A DNA stretch of 64,000 bases from Ilyomonas limi (GCF_005233845.1 NZ_SZQL01000003.1:248001-312000); one strand, 5' to 3'. Positions 43,651 to 54,291 are shown, counted from the stretch's first letter. Made by a program: numbers and translations. The notes: generated by a model from the letters alone, not told the origin.

Positions 43651-43782
43651 CTTTATCTTATTTGTTTATTCAATTTCTTCTAAAGTATTTTTAAATTATT
43701 GTACTACAAAACTAACTTTTGCTATTCTGAAAATAGGCTTGTTAATAAATAAGGAAATTCAAATAAAGTTCAACCTACTGCC

Positions 43783-44553
43783 ATGATAAAAGAATACATT
43801 TCTAAAGTAATAGGCAATAAAAATACAAAAGCCATTATTACTCTAAAAAACAGACTATTTCCACGTAATGAGCCACAATATAAAATCCAATTTTATTCTC
43901 AGTTTTTTTCAAAAAACAACCTTGTGTTTGATGTGGGGGCAAATATGGGTAACCGAGTAAAACTTTTTTTACAAATTGGTGCAAAAGTAGTTGCAGTTGA
44001 ACCGCAAAAATCTTGCATAAGGCAATTACAAGATGAATTCGGTAAAAGAATAATCATAGTTAAGAAAGGTTGTGGGGCTAAAGAAGAAGTAAAGGATTTT
44101 TATATAAGCGAAACGGATGTGTTATCCTCTTTTTCTGAAGATTTTATAAAAAAAACAAAAGATGGGAGGTTTTCTTGTCATAAATGGGAACAAAAAGACA
44201 GCATTGAACTAACTACACTTGATATTTTAATTAGCCAATATGGTATGCCAGAATTTATCAAGATTGATGTGGAAGGGTATGAACCAGAAGTATTAAAAGG
44301 ACTTACTAAAAAAGTACCTTATATTTCGTTTGAATATATAGTACCAGAACTAAAGGAAAATCTTATTAAATGCATTGAGTTGATTAACGATATGAATCCA
44401 AATGCTTTTTATAACTATTCAATGGGCGAGTCATTTGTTCTGTCGGGCGAGTGGGTTAATAAAGAAAACTTCCTTCAAATAATTAGTGCCACAGATTTTG
44501 ATTCCAAGACAGACTTTGGTGATGTTTATGTAAGGAATTTAGAAAACTTTTAA
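43783..44553 (+). CDS. FkbM-family methyltransferase
   Basis: SAM-dependent methyltransferase of 256 residues. The SAM site NLVFDVGANMGNRVKLFLQ, VVAVEPQKSC and the FkbM signature PEFIKIDVEGYEPEVLKGL are visible. In polysaccharide loci such enzymes O-methylate sugars; the position cannot be read. It stands 132 bp after the fucosyltransferase and 60 bp before a GT4 gene. Confidence 0.9.
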   Translation: MIKEYISKVIGNKNTKAIITLKNRLFPRNEPQYKIQFYSQFFSKNNLVFDVGANMGNRVKLFLQIGAKVVAVEPQKSCIRQLQDEFGKRIIIVKKGCGAKEEVKDFYISETDVLSSFSEDFIKKTKDGRFSCHKWEQKDSIELTTLDILISQYGMPEFIKIDVEGYEPEVLKGLTKKVPYISFEYIVPELKENLIKCIELINDMNPNAFYNYSMGESFVLSGEWVNKENFLQIISATDFDSKTDFGDVYVRNLENF

Positions 44554-44613
44554 ATAACAAAAAGAATAGTACAAGAAGAAGTTTCAAACATGCCGTATAA
44601 TGAATGAAGTAAT

Positions 44614-45858
44614 ATGATCAAAGTTGTCCATATCCAATATTCAACCAACTCGGCTGGTAGTGCTGCATTCAGGCTTCATAAAGAATTGCTGAAAGCAGGT
44701 ATTGATTCAAGCATTGTATCATTAATAGCAGATATACCGGGCTATCATAAAATAAAGTACTTGGGTAGATTACCCAAGCTGACTGCGAGGGTAAACAATA
44801 AGTTGCAATCTTATTTAATAAAAAATATTAAAGCACAATATGGTTTTTTCACTTATCCTATTGCAGGCACAAATGTTGCAAAACTTACAGAAGTAAGAGA
44901 TGCTGACATTATTTATGTACATTGGGCGTTAAATGGTTTTCTCAACTTTCGTAGTTTACATCAATTAGCAAGGCTACAAAAACCTATTGTGTTTTTTATG
45001 CATGATATGTGGACAATCACCGGAGGTTGTCACTATAGTTTTTCATGTGAAAAATATAAAACAGCTTGTCAACAATGTCAAATGTTTGAAGGCGTTAAAA
45101 TGATTGACTTATCAGCCAAACAGTTTAAAAGAAAATCAAGCCTTTATTCTAGCTACGATAATTTGTTTTTTATTTCTCCTAGCAAGTGGCTCTATAGCTG
45201 TTCCAAGGAAGCTATGCTTATAAAAAACAAGCCTCTTTTTCATATACCTAATATTCTTGACAATACGCTTTTTAAACCTATAAACAAGCAAGAAGCAAAA
45301 AAAGTATTTAACATAGGTAGTAATGAAGCGGTGGTAGCATTTGGTGCAGTATCCGTAAATAATCCGTATAAAGGCTGGGCATATTTGCAAAAGGCATTAG
45401 CTGTATTAAAGTTAAACAACGATATCAAAAAAGATATTTCAGTATTAATTTTTGGGAGTGGTTATAACCAGCAAATTGCTGATGCTATTCCCTTTAAAAC
45501 ATATTTTTTAGGTTTTCTGAAAGATGAATATTCACTTGCATTAGCATACAATGCTGCAGATGTATTTGTTGCCCCTTCGCTTGCTGATAATTTACCTACT
45601 ACTATACTCGAAAGCTTAAGTTGCGGAACTGCTGTTGTTGGTTTTGATGTGGGTGGAATACCCGATATGATCCGACATAAAAAAAACGGGTATTTAGCAA
45701 AATATAAAGACGCAGTAGATATTGCGAAGGGTATAACATACTGCATTAATGAGAATACGAAAGGCGATATATCGCCTGAATTTAAGACAGCATTAGTAAT
45801 TAAGAAACATTTAGAGTTATTTGACTACATACGTTCATCCGATCCTAAAAAGATATAA
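44614..45858 (+). CDS. GT4 glycosyltransferase (WcaC-like)
   Basis: GT-B fold glycosyltransferase of 414 residues. N-terminal half: VVHIQYSTNSAGSAAFRLHK, IIYVHWALNGFLNF and FFMHDMWTITGGCHYSFSCE with the following Cys cluster (CEKYKTACQQCQ), as in the colanic-acid WcaC type. C-terminal donor half: FGAVSVNNPYKGWAYL, VFVAPSLADNLPTTILESLS with the E-x7-E pattern, and GFDVGGIPDMIRHKKNGYLA. The sugar is not predictable. It overlaps the polymerase start by one base (TAATG). Confidence 0.9.
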   Translation: MIKVVHIQYSTNSAGSAAFRLHKELLKAGIDSSIVSLIADIPGYHKIKYLGRLPKLTARVNNKLQSYLIKNIKAQYGFFTYPIAGTNVAKLTEVRDADIIYVHWALNGFLNFRSLHQLARLQKPIVFFMHDMWTITGGCHYSFSCEKYKTACQQCQMFEGVKMIDLSAKQFKRKSSLYSSYDNLFFISPSKWLYSCSKEAMLIKNKPLFHIPNILDNTLFKPINKQEAKKVFNIGSNEAVVAFGAVSVNNPYKGWAYLQKALAVLKLNNDIKKDISVLIFGSGYNQQIADAIPFKTYFLGFLKDEYSLALAYNAADVFVAPSLADNLPTTILESLSCGTAVVGFDVGGIPDMIRHKKNGYLAKYKDAVDIAKGITYCINENTKGDISPEFKTALVIKKHLELFDYIRSSDPKKI

Positions 45859-47141
45859 TGGAACAAACGCTTGAAGTATTAAGTAGAAAGCAATTGTTTT
45901 TGAACAATAGAGAATGGAAAACAATTCAGCTCTTTTGGCTTGGGTTTATTCTTTATTCAATTTGCTTCTGCTATTTATCAAGTTTAGGAGCTAATCTCAT
46001 TTATGCCTATTTGCAGACTATTGGATTAGTTCTTCTTTTTTCCACTTCCTTTTATCTAGTCACTTTCAAAAGTGATAATAGATACCTAAATAACATTTTT
46101 ATTTTATACGCACTTTGGTCAATTTACATATTCTTACATGGGTTCTCTTTTGATAAGGATTTTTTGATAGGGATGCTCTATAACGCCTGGCTTGGTATAC
46201 TGCTATATTTTGTACCATTAGTAATCTTTTTCCCAATTAATATAAAGTTTATAAAGAGGATGTGTGATGTAATCATAGTAATGGGAGTTATTTGCTTAAT
46301 CTATTATAGCATTTATCTTAAATTATTGCTCGTGTCTGATCCAACTAATCTTATTAGTCAAGGGTTTATAGAACATTTTTCAAAAACACTTAGTATCCCT
46401 TGTGCATTTATTATTCTTACCTATCGTTACCATCCTAAAAAAAGAAATTTAATTGCCTTTTTTGTAATGATAGTAACGCTTTTGTTTGGCGCAATAAGAG
46501 CCCGAAGGGGATTGATATTTATGACAGGAGCACCTTTATTCATTTCTTACATATTATTTCTACTTAATAATAAAAGGAATTTTGTTATCATACTCCTATC
46601 AATAGTATTGTCATCTATTGCATTGTACTTTACTATTCATTTTTACAATGAGAACAAGAGTGGTATGTTCAGTTTAATTACGAGCAGATTAGACGAAGAC
46701 ACAAGAACGGGTGGCGAAGAATACTTTTATTTGGATATGAAAACACAGGATTGGATAATTGGTAAAGGCATAAACGGAAAATACTACGGGCCCAATATAG
46801 ATAACGATATTTATACAGACTATAGGAGTGTTATTGAAACCGATTATTTACAAATTATTTTAAAGGGAGGAATCATAAGACTTTGTATATTACTGTTAAT
46901 TGCAATTCCAGCTATGATACTTGGAATCTTTTCTTCTAAGAACACACTCTCAAAAGCATTAGGGTTATGGATCTTATTATGGATTTTAAATTTATACCCT
47001 TCTACAGTAACTGCTTTTACCTTAAATTATCTACTCGTTTGGATTGCTGTTGGAATTTGCTATAATAGAAAATTTAGGGAAATACCAGAAAACCAAATCA
47101 GATACCTTTTCAAGAAAGCATATAAAATTTCTTATAAATAG
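45858..47141 (+). CDS. wzy: O-antigen/EPS polymerase candidate (Wzy)
   Basis: Membrane protein of 427 residues with about 10-11 helices and one larger exposed loop (about residues 265-325) with SRLDEDTRTGGEEYFYLDMK and GKGINGKYYGPNIDNDIYTD. An Arg-rich short loop (ALFGAIRARRGLIFM-like, in TLLFGAIRARRGLIFMT) precedes it. Wzy proteins have little sequence conservation; the call rests on topology, the position in the locus, and the absence of another candidate. It shares a base with the preceding GT4 gene. Confidence 0.8.
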   Translation: MEQTLEVLSRKQLFLNNREWKTIQLFWLGFILYSICFCYLSSLGANLIYAYLQTIGLVLLFSTSFYLVTFKSDNRYLNNIFILYALWSIYIFLHGFSFDKDFLIGMLYNAWLGILLYFVPLVIFFPINIKFIKRMCDVIIVMGVICLIYYSIYLKLLLVSDPTNLISQGFIEHFSKTLSIPCAFIILTYRYHPKKRNLIAFFVMIVTLLFGAIRARRGLIFMTGAPLFISYILFLLNNKRNFVIILLSIVLSSIALYFTIHFYNENKSGMFSLITSRLDEDTRTGGEEYFYLDMKTQDWIIGKGINGKYYGPNIDNDIYTDYRSVIETDYLQIILKGGIIRLCILLLIAIPAMILGIFSSKNTLSKALGLWILLWILNLYPSTVTAFTLNYLLVWIAVGICYNRKFREIPENQIRYLFKKAYKISYK

Positions 47142-47158
47142 TAATAATTGTATGTATA

Positions 47159-48175
47159 ATGTTAGATAATCCGGCTATTTCGAGACATACGCATTCTATT
47201 AGAGTCAGAAGAAATGAACGCTTAGCAGTTATTGACAAAGCAACCGGCATAGCTATACTATTAGTAGTCTATGGGCATTTTATTTTTCCTGAAACATTAA
47301 GCATAGGCTGGTACTCTATATCCATGGAATTTATATATAAATTTCATATGGCACTTTTCATGTGTTTGTCTGGCTTTGTTGTTTTTTTATCAACATCAAA
47401 AAAGAGCTTTAAAACCCACGCAGATTACCTTCAGTTTCAAAGAAGAAAAATTATTAAGTTTTTACCGCCTTATTTATTTTTTTCATTTCTCTCTATTATG
47501 GTGGATATCTTCTACCACCATCAAACAATAGCTGAAGTAAGCAATTCTATATTTTTCGTTTTTTTTAGTCCTAATGACGGCTCTGCCCATTTTGTTTGGT
47601 ATCTTTATGTGTTAACCATATTTTATTTTATTACCCCATTTTTATTGAAATTAAACAAAAGCCAGCTATATCTACTTCTGACTCTAGCATTTGTTTTAAC
47701 TACTTTGACACCATCACATCTATTTAGTACTGATTTAGCTTGCAAGTTTTTTTTCTTTTTTTTAGCAGGAGGGTTGATTTATAAAGATTCAGAAAAGTTC
47801 TTCTACTTTATAAAAAGGAATGGAATATTAATCATCGTATCGACCGCTATTTTAATAATAATTGATCTGTCAAACAACTTGATTATACCATATCAATTAT
47901 TAAGTATAGCTACAATACTTTCTGTTTTTTACATTTCTTCTTTGAAATGGCCCAGGCTAATAACAAAAGCTTTTATTACTATTGGTATCAGTTCTTTTGC
48001 TATTTACTTGTTTAACACCACTATCCTTAATTTATATCTAATACTTTTTAAATTGCTGAGATTAAAAATTGACGGCTTATTTATATTATCGTGTACGATT
48101 TTAGCTGTTATAGTCTCGATACTCATACGCTCTACTTTTAATAAAATTGTGCCCACTAAAGTCTATACACTTTAA
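47159..48175 (+). CDS. Acyltransferase 3 family membrane protein
   Basis: Protein of 338 residues with about ten helices. The family start is RLAVIDKATGIAILLVVYGH, with the catalytic His of the YGHF motif, followed by FKFHMALFMCLSGFVVF-like sequence (YKFHMALFMCLSGFVVFLS) and RRKIIKFLPPYLFFSF. Members O-acetylate or succinylate exopolysaccharides at the membrane. It fits a decoration step of the repeat unit. Confidence 0.88.
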   Translation: MLDNPAISRHTHSIRVRRNERLAVIDKATGIAILLVVYGHFIFPETLSIGWYSISMEFIYKFHMALFMCLSGFVVFLSTSKKSFKTHADYLQFQRRKIIKFLPPYLFFSFLSIMVDIFYHHQTIAEVSNSIFFVFFSPNDGSAHFVWYLYVLTIFYFITPFLLKLNKSQLYLLLTLAFVLTTLTPSHLFSTDLACKFFFFFLAGGLIYKDSEKFFYFIKRNGILIIVSTAILIIIDLSNNLIIPYQLLSIATILSVFYISSLKWPRLITKAFITIGISSFAIYLFNTTILNLYLILFKLLRLKIDGLFILSCTILAVIVSILIRSTFNKIVPTKVYTL

Positions 48176-48222
48176 AGCCTTGCTGTTTTACTCCGCTATA
48201 TAAAAAATTTCTATATTAATTT

Positions 48223-49545
48223 ATGCCCTTACCCAAAGTTTTGATCATTAGCCAGCCCTTTAATAACGACACAGGTGGTGGAATCACATTATCCAACTTA
48301 TTTGCTGGTTGGGACCAGGATAAAGTTGCGGTTGTTTGCACAGGTCATTTATTGGAGTATAACATTGACACAAGTATTTGCAATACCTATTATCAATTAG
48401 GCTATAAAGAACAAAAATGGATATTTCCATTCAATCTGATAAGGCGTAAATACCCGTCAGGAATTTTAAAGCTAGATGATAGAAAAATACAGAACCTGAC
48501 CATTAATAAATCCAGGTTAAGGGTGAGCATAATTATGAAATTTTGGCTTCCGTTCTTAAAATGGACAGGACTATCTCACTTCGTTAAAACAACTTCTTTA
48601 TCAGTAAATTTTTGCAAATGGCTCGATGCATTTAAACCGGATATCATTTATGCCCAGGCAGAAGAACTAGACCGTGTTTCGTTTTGCCTCCTGCTACAGA
48701 ATTATTTAAAAAAACCCATGATTTTTCATATGATGGATGATTGGCCATCTATCATCAGCGATAAGGGTTTCTTTAAAAACTACTGGCAAAGAAAAATTGA
48801 TAAGCAATTTAGAAAACTTCTTAACCAGTCTAGCATACTGATGAGCATTTGCAATGAAATGAGCAATGAATATAAGAGCCGTTATAGTGCAGATTTTATC
48901 CCTTTTCACAATCCGGTGGATATTAGTTTTTGGAAACAATATCAAAAAAAGGACTATAACCTTTCAGATCCGCCATCCATTCTTTATGCTGGCAGAGTAG
49001 GACTTGGCATCGATACATCCTTGGAGTTAATTGCAAAAGCAGTAGAACAGGTAAATAAGGAATTGAATACATCGTTGAGATTTGTTTTGCAAACACAAGC
49101 GGGGGAAAAGCCTGCATGGATAAGTGATTATACTTCTTTGCAGCATCAATCTTTCGTTTCTTATAACGAGTTACCCAAGGTATTTTCAGAGGCTGATATA
49201 CTTGTATTACCTTATGACTTTTCTGAGGAATCCATTAAGTATATTAAGTATTCTATGCCTACAAAAGCTTCAGAGTACATGGTATGTGGAACACCTATAA
49301 TTGTATTCGCTCCGGGAGAAACTGCTATTTCAAGATATGCGCAAGAGTGTGGTTGGGCTAAAGTAATAAGAGACAATAATTGTGAGAAAATTGCTGAAGC
49401 AATCAAGCATTTAATTCAGGATAAGAGCGAGAGAATGCGGATTGCTAAAAACGCAATACATGTTGCCGAAAGAAACCATAATGCTTTGGAAATTAGAAAC
49501 GAGTTTAAAAAAACTATTTGTTCACTTTTCAATGATGGAAAATAA
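48223..49545 (+). CDS. GT4-like glycosyltransferase
   Basis: GT-B glycosyltransferase of 440 residues. N-terminal: VLIISQPFNNDTGGGITLSN with the glycine-rich acceptor-side loop, then FKPDIIYAQAEELDRVSFCL. C-terminal: SILYAGRVGLGIDTSLELIA, FSEADILVLPYDFSEESIKY, SMPTKASEYMVCGTPIIVFA and GETAISRYA. The donor motif departs from the textbook EX7E but the fold is clear. Specificity unknown. Confidence 0.87.
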   Translation: MPLPKVLIISQPFNNDTGGGITLSNLFAGWDQDKVAVVCTGHLLEYNIDTSICNTYYQLGYKEQKWIFPFNLIRRKYPSGILKLDDRKIQNLTINKSRLRVSIIMKFWLPFLKWTGLSHFVKTTSLSVNFCKWLDAFKPDIIYAQAEELDRVSFCLLLQNYLKKPMIFHMMDDWPSIISDKGFFKNYWQRKIDKQFRKLLNQSSILMSICNEMSNEYKSRYSADFIPFHNPVDISFWKQYQKKDYNLSDPPSILYAGRVGLGIDTSLELIAKAVEQVNKELNTSLRFVLQTQAGEKPAWISDYTSLQHQSFVSYNELPKVFSEADILVLPYDFSEESIKYIKYSMPTKASEYMVCGTPIIVFAPGETAISRYAQECGWAKVIRDNNCEKIAEAIKHLIQDKSERMRIAKNAIHVAERNHNALEIRNEFKKTICSLFNDGK

Positions 49546-49556
49546 AATAATCTTAA

Positions 49557-50468
49557 ATGCATTACATATCAATTTGTATTCCAACGTATAAAAGACCAAT
49601 TATACTAACTAAATTGTTGCTTAGTATAGCAAAATGCAATATTGATAAGGGTTTAATAAATAAGGTGGATATCATTGTTATTGATAATGATTTTGAAAAA
49701 ACGGCTAATGAGGTTGTATGTACATTAAGAGATAAATTCTGTAATTTGTACACATTGAATTATCACAATTACCCTGTTAAAGGTCTTGCAAATGTTAGAA
49801 ACAAATTAATAGAGGAGTCACTAAAGCTCGATCCTGACTTTTTGGTATTTATAGATGATGACGAATATGTGACAACAAATTGGCTGAACGAATTAGTAAT
49901 TACAATTGTAAGTAACAAAGCCGATGCAGCAAGAGGACCTGTTATTGCAGATATTACACAACCTGTTTCCAAAAATATGTCTTGGCTTTTTAAAAGAGAG
50001 CAATACGCTAATAATACTCAACTCACAATGTGGACGACAGGCAACTTAATCATCCGGTGTGCTTCTTTACGGAAATTCAATGTTTGGTTTGATAAGCGCT
50101 TTAATAACACGGGTTCAGAGGATTCTTATTTTGGCATGCAAATGACAAAAAAAGGGGCTACACTGTTTTGGGCTGCGCAGGCTATCACCTATGAAGTAAT
50201 TCCTGAAAAAAGAACAAAAGTTGAATGGTTTATTCGAAGGACATATAGAGGAGGAAATATGTTTATGTACATGTTGAAATTAGAAAAGAAATATTTGCAG
50301 GTCTTAAAAAAGACATTGACTAGTTTTTTCTACATTATTTTAGGCCTTACTGCTGCCCCATTAATGATAATGCCTGTTAAAATCAAATATTATGGAATTT
50401 TAAAGTTATCAGAGGGAATCGGAGGATTGGCTGGATTATTTAACTTAAGATATAAAGAATACAAATAA
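49557..50468 (+). CDS. GT2 family glycosyltransferase
   Basis: GT-A fold enzyme of 303 residues. It starts ISICIPTYKRPIILTKLLLS, with the metal-binding motif FLVFIDDDEYVTTNWLNELV (about residue 97) and a later GNLIIRCASL and GSEDSYFGMQMTKKGATLFW (the ED catalytic-base motif). A hydrophobic C-terminal stretch (TSFFYIILGLTAAPLMIMPV) may anchor it to the membrane. It begins 11 bp after the preceding GT4 gene. Confidence 0.9.
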   Translation: MHYISICIPTYKRPIILTKLLLSIAKCNIDKGLINKVDIIVIDNDFEKTANEVVCTLRDKFCNLYTLNYHNYPVKGLANVRNKLIEESLKLDPDFLVFIDDDEYVTTNWLNELVITIVSNKADAARGPVIADITQPVSKNMSWLFKREQYANNTQLTMWTTGNLIIRCASLRKFNVWFDKRFNNTGSEDSYFGMQMTKKGATLFWAAQAITYEVIPEKRTKVEWFIRRTYRGGNMFMYMLKLEKKYLQVLKKTLTSFFYIILGLTAAPLMIMPVKIKYYGILKLSEGIGGLAGLFNLRYKEYK

Positions 50469-50574
50469 CTTATTGTGGATAACTGGCATATTCCTGATTC
50501 TTGAAATTGATATATGTCTTATTTAAAAGAAGCAAATTCCCCTTCTCTATATCTTCCATACTTCATTAGATTAT

Positions 50575-51327
50575 ATGCAAAATTCTAAATTGATAATTAA
50601 CGCAGATGATTTTGGATGTAATAGTATTATAAATGCTGCTATAGTAAGTTGCTTTTGCAAAGGCATTATAAACAGTACAACAATAATGGTAAACATGGAT
50701 GGTTTTGAAGAAGCCGTGAAATTGGCTTACCATAACGGGTTTGCAAACAATATTGGACTTCATGTTAATTTAACAGAAGGACACCCTCTTACAGATTTAG
50801 CAGGAACAGGTCTAACAAACCAAAATGGGCAATTTATAATGCAAGCTGCATCAAACCCTCGTAACCTGCTTTCTCCCTTTACAAAAAGTAAGATTAAGTC
50901 CGAAATCAGAGAACAATATAATAAACTAATCGCAACAGGAATAATTCCAACACATATTGACTCTCATCAACACGTGCATACACTACCGGTACTAGCGCCA
51001 ATATTCATTGCATTTGCAAAAGAAAAAAATCAAAAGTTACGAATTGCTGCTATTAGAAGAAGAAAGAACTTTTTCGGAACTGCATATAATACGCTGTTGA
51101 ATAGATACATTAAGGGAATGGGAGTACACTTTACTGACAGATTCAATAATGTTAATTACTTTATGAAGTATCTACAGAAGAAGACAAACTTTATTCCTGC
51201 TTTTGAAGTAATGGTTCATCCTTCCTATAACAAGGACATGCTTATTGATTTTCTTGAAAATACAAACCTGGAAGAAAATCTACGCTGCATGCTAGAGCTT
51301 TATAAGGAGAAATATACAAGCAAGTAG
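50575..51327 (+). CDS. YdjC/ChbG-family carbohydrate deacetylase
   Basis: Metal-dependent deacetylase of 250 residues. The metal-binding NADDFG motif (LIINADDFGCNSIINAAI) is at residues 8-13 and the second site is in PTHIDSHQHVHTLPVL; GLHVNLTEGHPL is a further family motif. ChbG removes an acetyl group from chitooligosaccharides in E. coli. In this locus it may deacetylate an N-acetylated sugar or lipid-linked intermediate; no signal peptide is present, so it acts in the cytoplasm. Confidence 0.88.
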   Translation: MQNSKLIINADDFGCNSIINAAIVSCFCKGIINSTTIMVNMDGFEEAVKLAYHNGFANNIGLHVNLTEGHPLTDLAGTGLTNQNGQFIMQAASNPRNLLSPFTKSKIKSEIREQYNKLIATGIIPTHIDSHQHVHTLPVLAPIFIAFAKEKNQKLRIAAIRRRKNFFGTAYNTLLNRYIKGMGVHFTDRFNNVNYFMKYLQKKTNFIPAFEVMVHPSYNKDMLIDFLENTNLEENLRCMLELYKEKYTSK

Positions 51328-51418
51328 AGGATTTGTAGAGCACTCAAAATTACATAAAACACATACAGTCTGCCCATATATCAACACAGTAATTACATTA
51401 AGGTAAAAGAAAATTAAA

Positions 51419-52897
51419 ATGGAAAATATCTTTCTCTATAGAAGGCAGTTTATCCTGAGCTCTCAGCCAGAATTTTGTTTTGATGGTTGGAAGAATACCA
51501 AACTAGACAGCACCTTTTATTTGTCTGCCCATCCAGATTTAGAGGTTACACAAAGCTCTTTTAATGAAACTCAATTAACGTTGCTCGGGTTTTTTGTGGA
51601 CCCATTTGCTCCTATGAAATCAAATCAGGAGATTCTGAATGATATAGTTAAGGAGTCATCGAGTTTCAATGACGTAGTAAATAAAACGGAATCTTTAGGT
51701 GGAAGGTGGATCATTATATATTATGATCAGCTTTCGTTAAGAATTTTCCATGATGTTTGCGGGCAAAGACAGGTATATTTTTATCAGAATAAAGATATTA
51801 TCGTATGCGGTTCAGATCCAGCCATTATCCGTCATTTTATTGAATTAGAAAAGGATGAGTCTTTCGCAATGCAAGAATATATTATCAAGTCGGCCCTTAT
51901 TAAAGATGCCGAAAATGCCTGGATTGGTTCGGGTACGATATTTTGTGATGTCTTGCATTTGATGCCTAATCATTATTTGGATTTGAAAGGAATAAAGGCA
52001 ATACGGTATTGGCCGCATAAGCCGTTGGAAAAAATAGACCTGGATAGAGGGACAGATTTGGCTGCTGAAATATTAGTTGGCTCTTTAAATGCAATAAACA
52101 ATAGGAGCAAACTTGCTTTAGCAGTTACCTCTGGCTGGGATAGTAGATTACTTTTGGCTGCAAGCAAAAGCATTTCGAAAGATGTTACTTATTTTGTAAG
52201 TGTAAGTAATAATCAAAGTACCCAAATTCCGGATGCTCTTATACCCTCAAAACTTTTCAAGCAGCTAAACATACCTTTCTATGTACAGATATGTGATACT
52301 GAAATAGAACCAACATTTGAAAAGATACTCAAAACAAATGTGACACTGGCAAGACCTAATTTAGCAAAGGTTAGACATATATATAAATACCATTTAGATT
52401 TTAATGGTATGATTAACATAAATGGAAATATTACTGAAATTACGAGAACGTCCATTCGTCCACCATTTCCTGTAAAGGTTAATGGTACTACTTTCACAAA
52501 AATGAAATATATGAAGTATTATAAGGGTATTAGCTATGTTGTTTCTCAATTTGATGAGTGGATTCATGAAATTAGTAGCTTCTGCAGTGCTTATAATCTT
52601 AATATTTACGATATGCTCTATTGGGAGCAGAGAATGGGCAATTGGGGTGCACATTACCCAGCTGAATTAGATATTGCAATGGACCAGTTTAGCCCTTTTA
52701 ACAACAGACTACTGCTCACAATAATGTTATCAGTTGATGAAAAATATCGTAGGTACCCAAATTTTGTACTACATCATAAAATAATACAGAAGCTTTGGCC
52801 TGAAACACTTCAACAGCCTGTAGGTAAGGAAGATTATAAAATAAGAACAAGACATTTACTTAAACATGCAATGATGGTTTTATCAGGAGTTTATTAA
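51419..52897 (+). CDS. Asparagine-synthetase-like protein with degenerate glutaminase domain
   Basis: Protein of 492 residues related to AsnB. The N-terminal half keeps the shape of the class II glutaminase (ESLGGRWIIIYYDQLSLRIF, DVCGQRQVYFY) but starts MENIF, so the N-terminal catalytic Cys is missing. The C-terminal half has a PP-loop variant, VTSGWDSRLLLAAS, at residues 236-249 (SGWDS instead of SGGxDS). It can probably adenylate a carboxylate but must get nitrogen or another nucleophile elsewhere. Placed among polysaccharide genes, it may modify a uronic acid. It is flanked by gaps of 91 and 132 bp. Confidence 0.8.
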   Translation: MENIFLYRRQFILSSQPEFCFDGWKNTKLDSTFYLSAHPDLEVTQSSFNETQLTLLGFFVDPFAPMKSNQEILNDIVKESSSFNDVVNKTESLGGRWIIIYYDQLSLRIFHDVCGQRQVYFYQNKDIIVCGSDPAIIRHFIELEKDESFAMQEYIIKSALIKDAENAWIGSGTIFCDVLHLMPNHYLDLKGIKAIRYWPHKPLEKIDLDRGTDLAAEILVGSLNAINNRSKLALAVTSGWDSRLLLAASKSISKDVTYFVSVSNNQSTQIPDALIPSKLFKQLNIPFYVQICDTEIEPTFEKILKTNVTLARPNLAKVRHIYKYHLDFNGMININGNITEITRTSIRPPFPVKVNGTTFTKMKYMKYYKGISYVVSQFDEWIHEISSFCSAYNLNIYDMLYWEQRMGNWGAHYPAELDIAMDQFSPFNNRLLLTIMLSVDEKYRRYPNFVLHHKIIQKLWPETLQQPVGKEDYKIRTRHLLKHAMMVLSGVY

Positions 52898-53029
52898 ATG
52901 TTATGTTATTGCTTGTGTAGGTTCGCTTAAGTACTATAAGATACAAATTTATTTCGCTTCATTTTAAGCCTGAAGACATCCCTCACATACTATACTCTAA
53001 AACCCATTTCTCCTTAATTTCTAGATAAT

Positions 53030-54151
53030 ATGAAAAAGGTGTTATTTGTTTATAAATATCTACCTCAATATCGGATAGATTTTTTTCAGAATTTGAAAGA
53101 AGAGCTCCTAAACGACGATATTCAATTAGAATTGATTTATGGTAAATCTAAAAACGGTAATGAATTGAGAGGTGATGAAGTGGACTTGCCATGGGCTACT
53201 TATGTTCCCAACAGGTCCTTTAAAATAGGAAATTCGGAATTAGTTTGGCAACCCTGCTTTAGAAAGGTTAAAGGTGCAACTATGATAATTGTACAGCCTG
53301 AAATTAAACTACTTCTAAATTATTATTTAATGATTAGCAGGCATTTTCAAAAATATAAATTGGGCTTTTGGGGTCATGGAAGGAATATGCAGGGAGCCCC
53401 TAACAGCTTGCGAAACAAGTTTAATAATGTATTATTAAACAAATGTGATTGGTGGTTTGCATATACAACAGGCGTTAAAGGGTATCTTTTAAGTCATAAT
53501 TACACTGAGCGAAACATTACAGTAGTACAAAATGCCATTGATACGTTTAGCCTTTCTTATCATTATAATAAACTAACTGATTCAGAAGTAAATGCCCTTA
53601 AAGACCAACTCGGAATTAAAGGCGATAAAACCGGAATCTATTGTGGTGCAATGTATCGCGAGAAAAGGATTGACTTCATATTGGAGGCATGTTATAAAAT
53701 CAAAGGTGAAATTCCAGAATTCAATATGATATTCATTGGAGCCGGTGTTGAAGCCGATAAGGTGAAAAGAGCTTCGGAAGCCAATAAATGGATACATTAT
53801 ATAGGACCAAAATTTGGCTTAGACCGCGTTGTCTATTTTAAGGTTTCCACAATTCAGTTAATGCCTAGTGCCGTAGGATTGGGCATTTTAGATTCCTTTG
53901 CCCTTGAAACTCCGATTATTACAACTGATTCTCCCTTTCATGGGCCTGAAATTGACTATTTAGAAAATAATAAGAATGGAGTCATTACTAAAAACTCTTT
54001 GGAGAGTTATGTAGAAAGAATTCTAAATATTTTTAAAACAGATCAGTATAAAGATTTAACACAAGGCTGTAAATCTTCTGTTAGTTTATATACGGTGGAA
54101 GTAATGGTGAAAAATTTTAAAGATGGAATACTGTCCTGTTTAAATAATTGA
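53030..54151 (+). CDS. GT4-like glycosyltransferase
   Basis: GT-B enzyme of 373 residues. It starts KKVLFVYKYLPQYRIDFFQN, which is common among bacterial GT4 enzymes of capsule loci. A middle motif is LGFWGHGRNMQGAPNSLRNK. The donor domain has KTGIYCGAMYREKRIDFILE, FNMIFIGAGVEADKV, LGILDSFALETPIITTDSPF and an EIDYLENNKNGVIT end. Its sugar is unknown. Confidence 0.87.
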   Translation: MKKVLFVYKYLPQYRIDFFQNLKEELLNDDIQLELIYGKSKNGNELRGDEVDLPWATYVPNRSFKIGNSELVWQPCFRKVKGATMIIVQPEIKLLLNYYLMISRHFQKYKLGFWGHGRNMQGAPNSLRNKFNNVLLNKCDWWFAYTTGVKGYLLSHNYTERNITVVQNAIDTFSLSYHYNKLTDSEVNALKDQLGIKGDKTGIYCGAMYREKRIDFILEACYKIKGEIPEFNMIFIGAGVEADKVKRASEANKWIHYIGPKFGLDRVVYFKVSTIQLMPSAVGLGILDSFALETPIITTDSPFHGPEIDYLENNKNGVITKNSLESYVERILNIFKTDQYKDLTQGCKSSVSLYTVEVMVKNFKDGILSCLNN

Positions 54152-54291
54152 AAATATACTATTTCCATGCAAGCTCGCTATAGATTCACATCACGTAATT
54201 CTGACTAAAAGTAATGTAAATAATATGGTAAGTGTTTTTTCAAACGTAATAGATCGCTTATATAAGTAGAAAAAGTAAAAGAAGGTTTAAA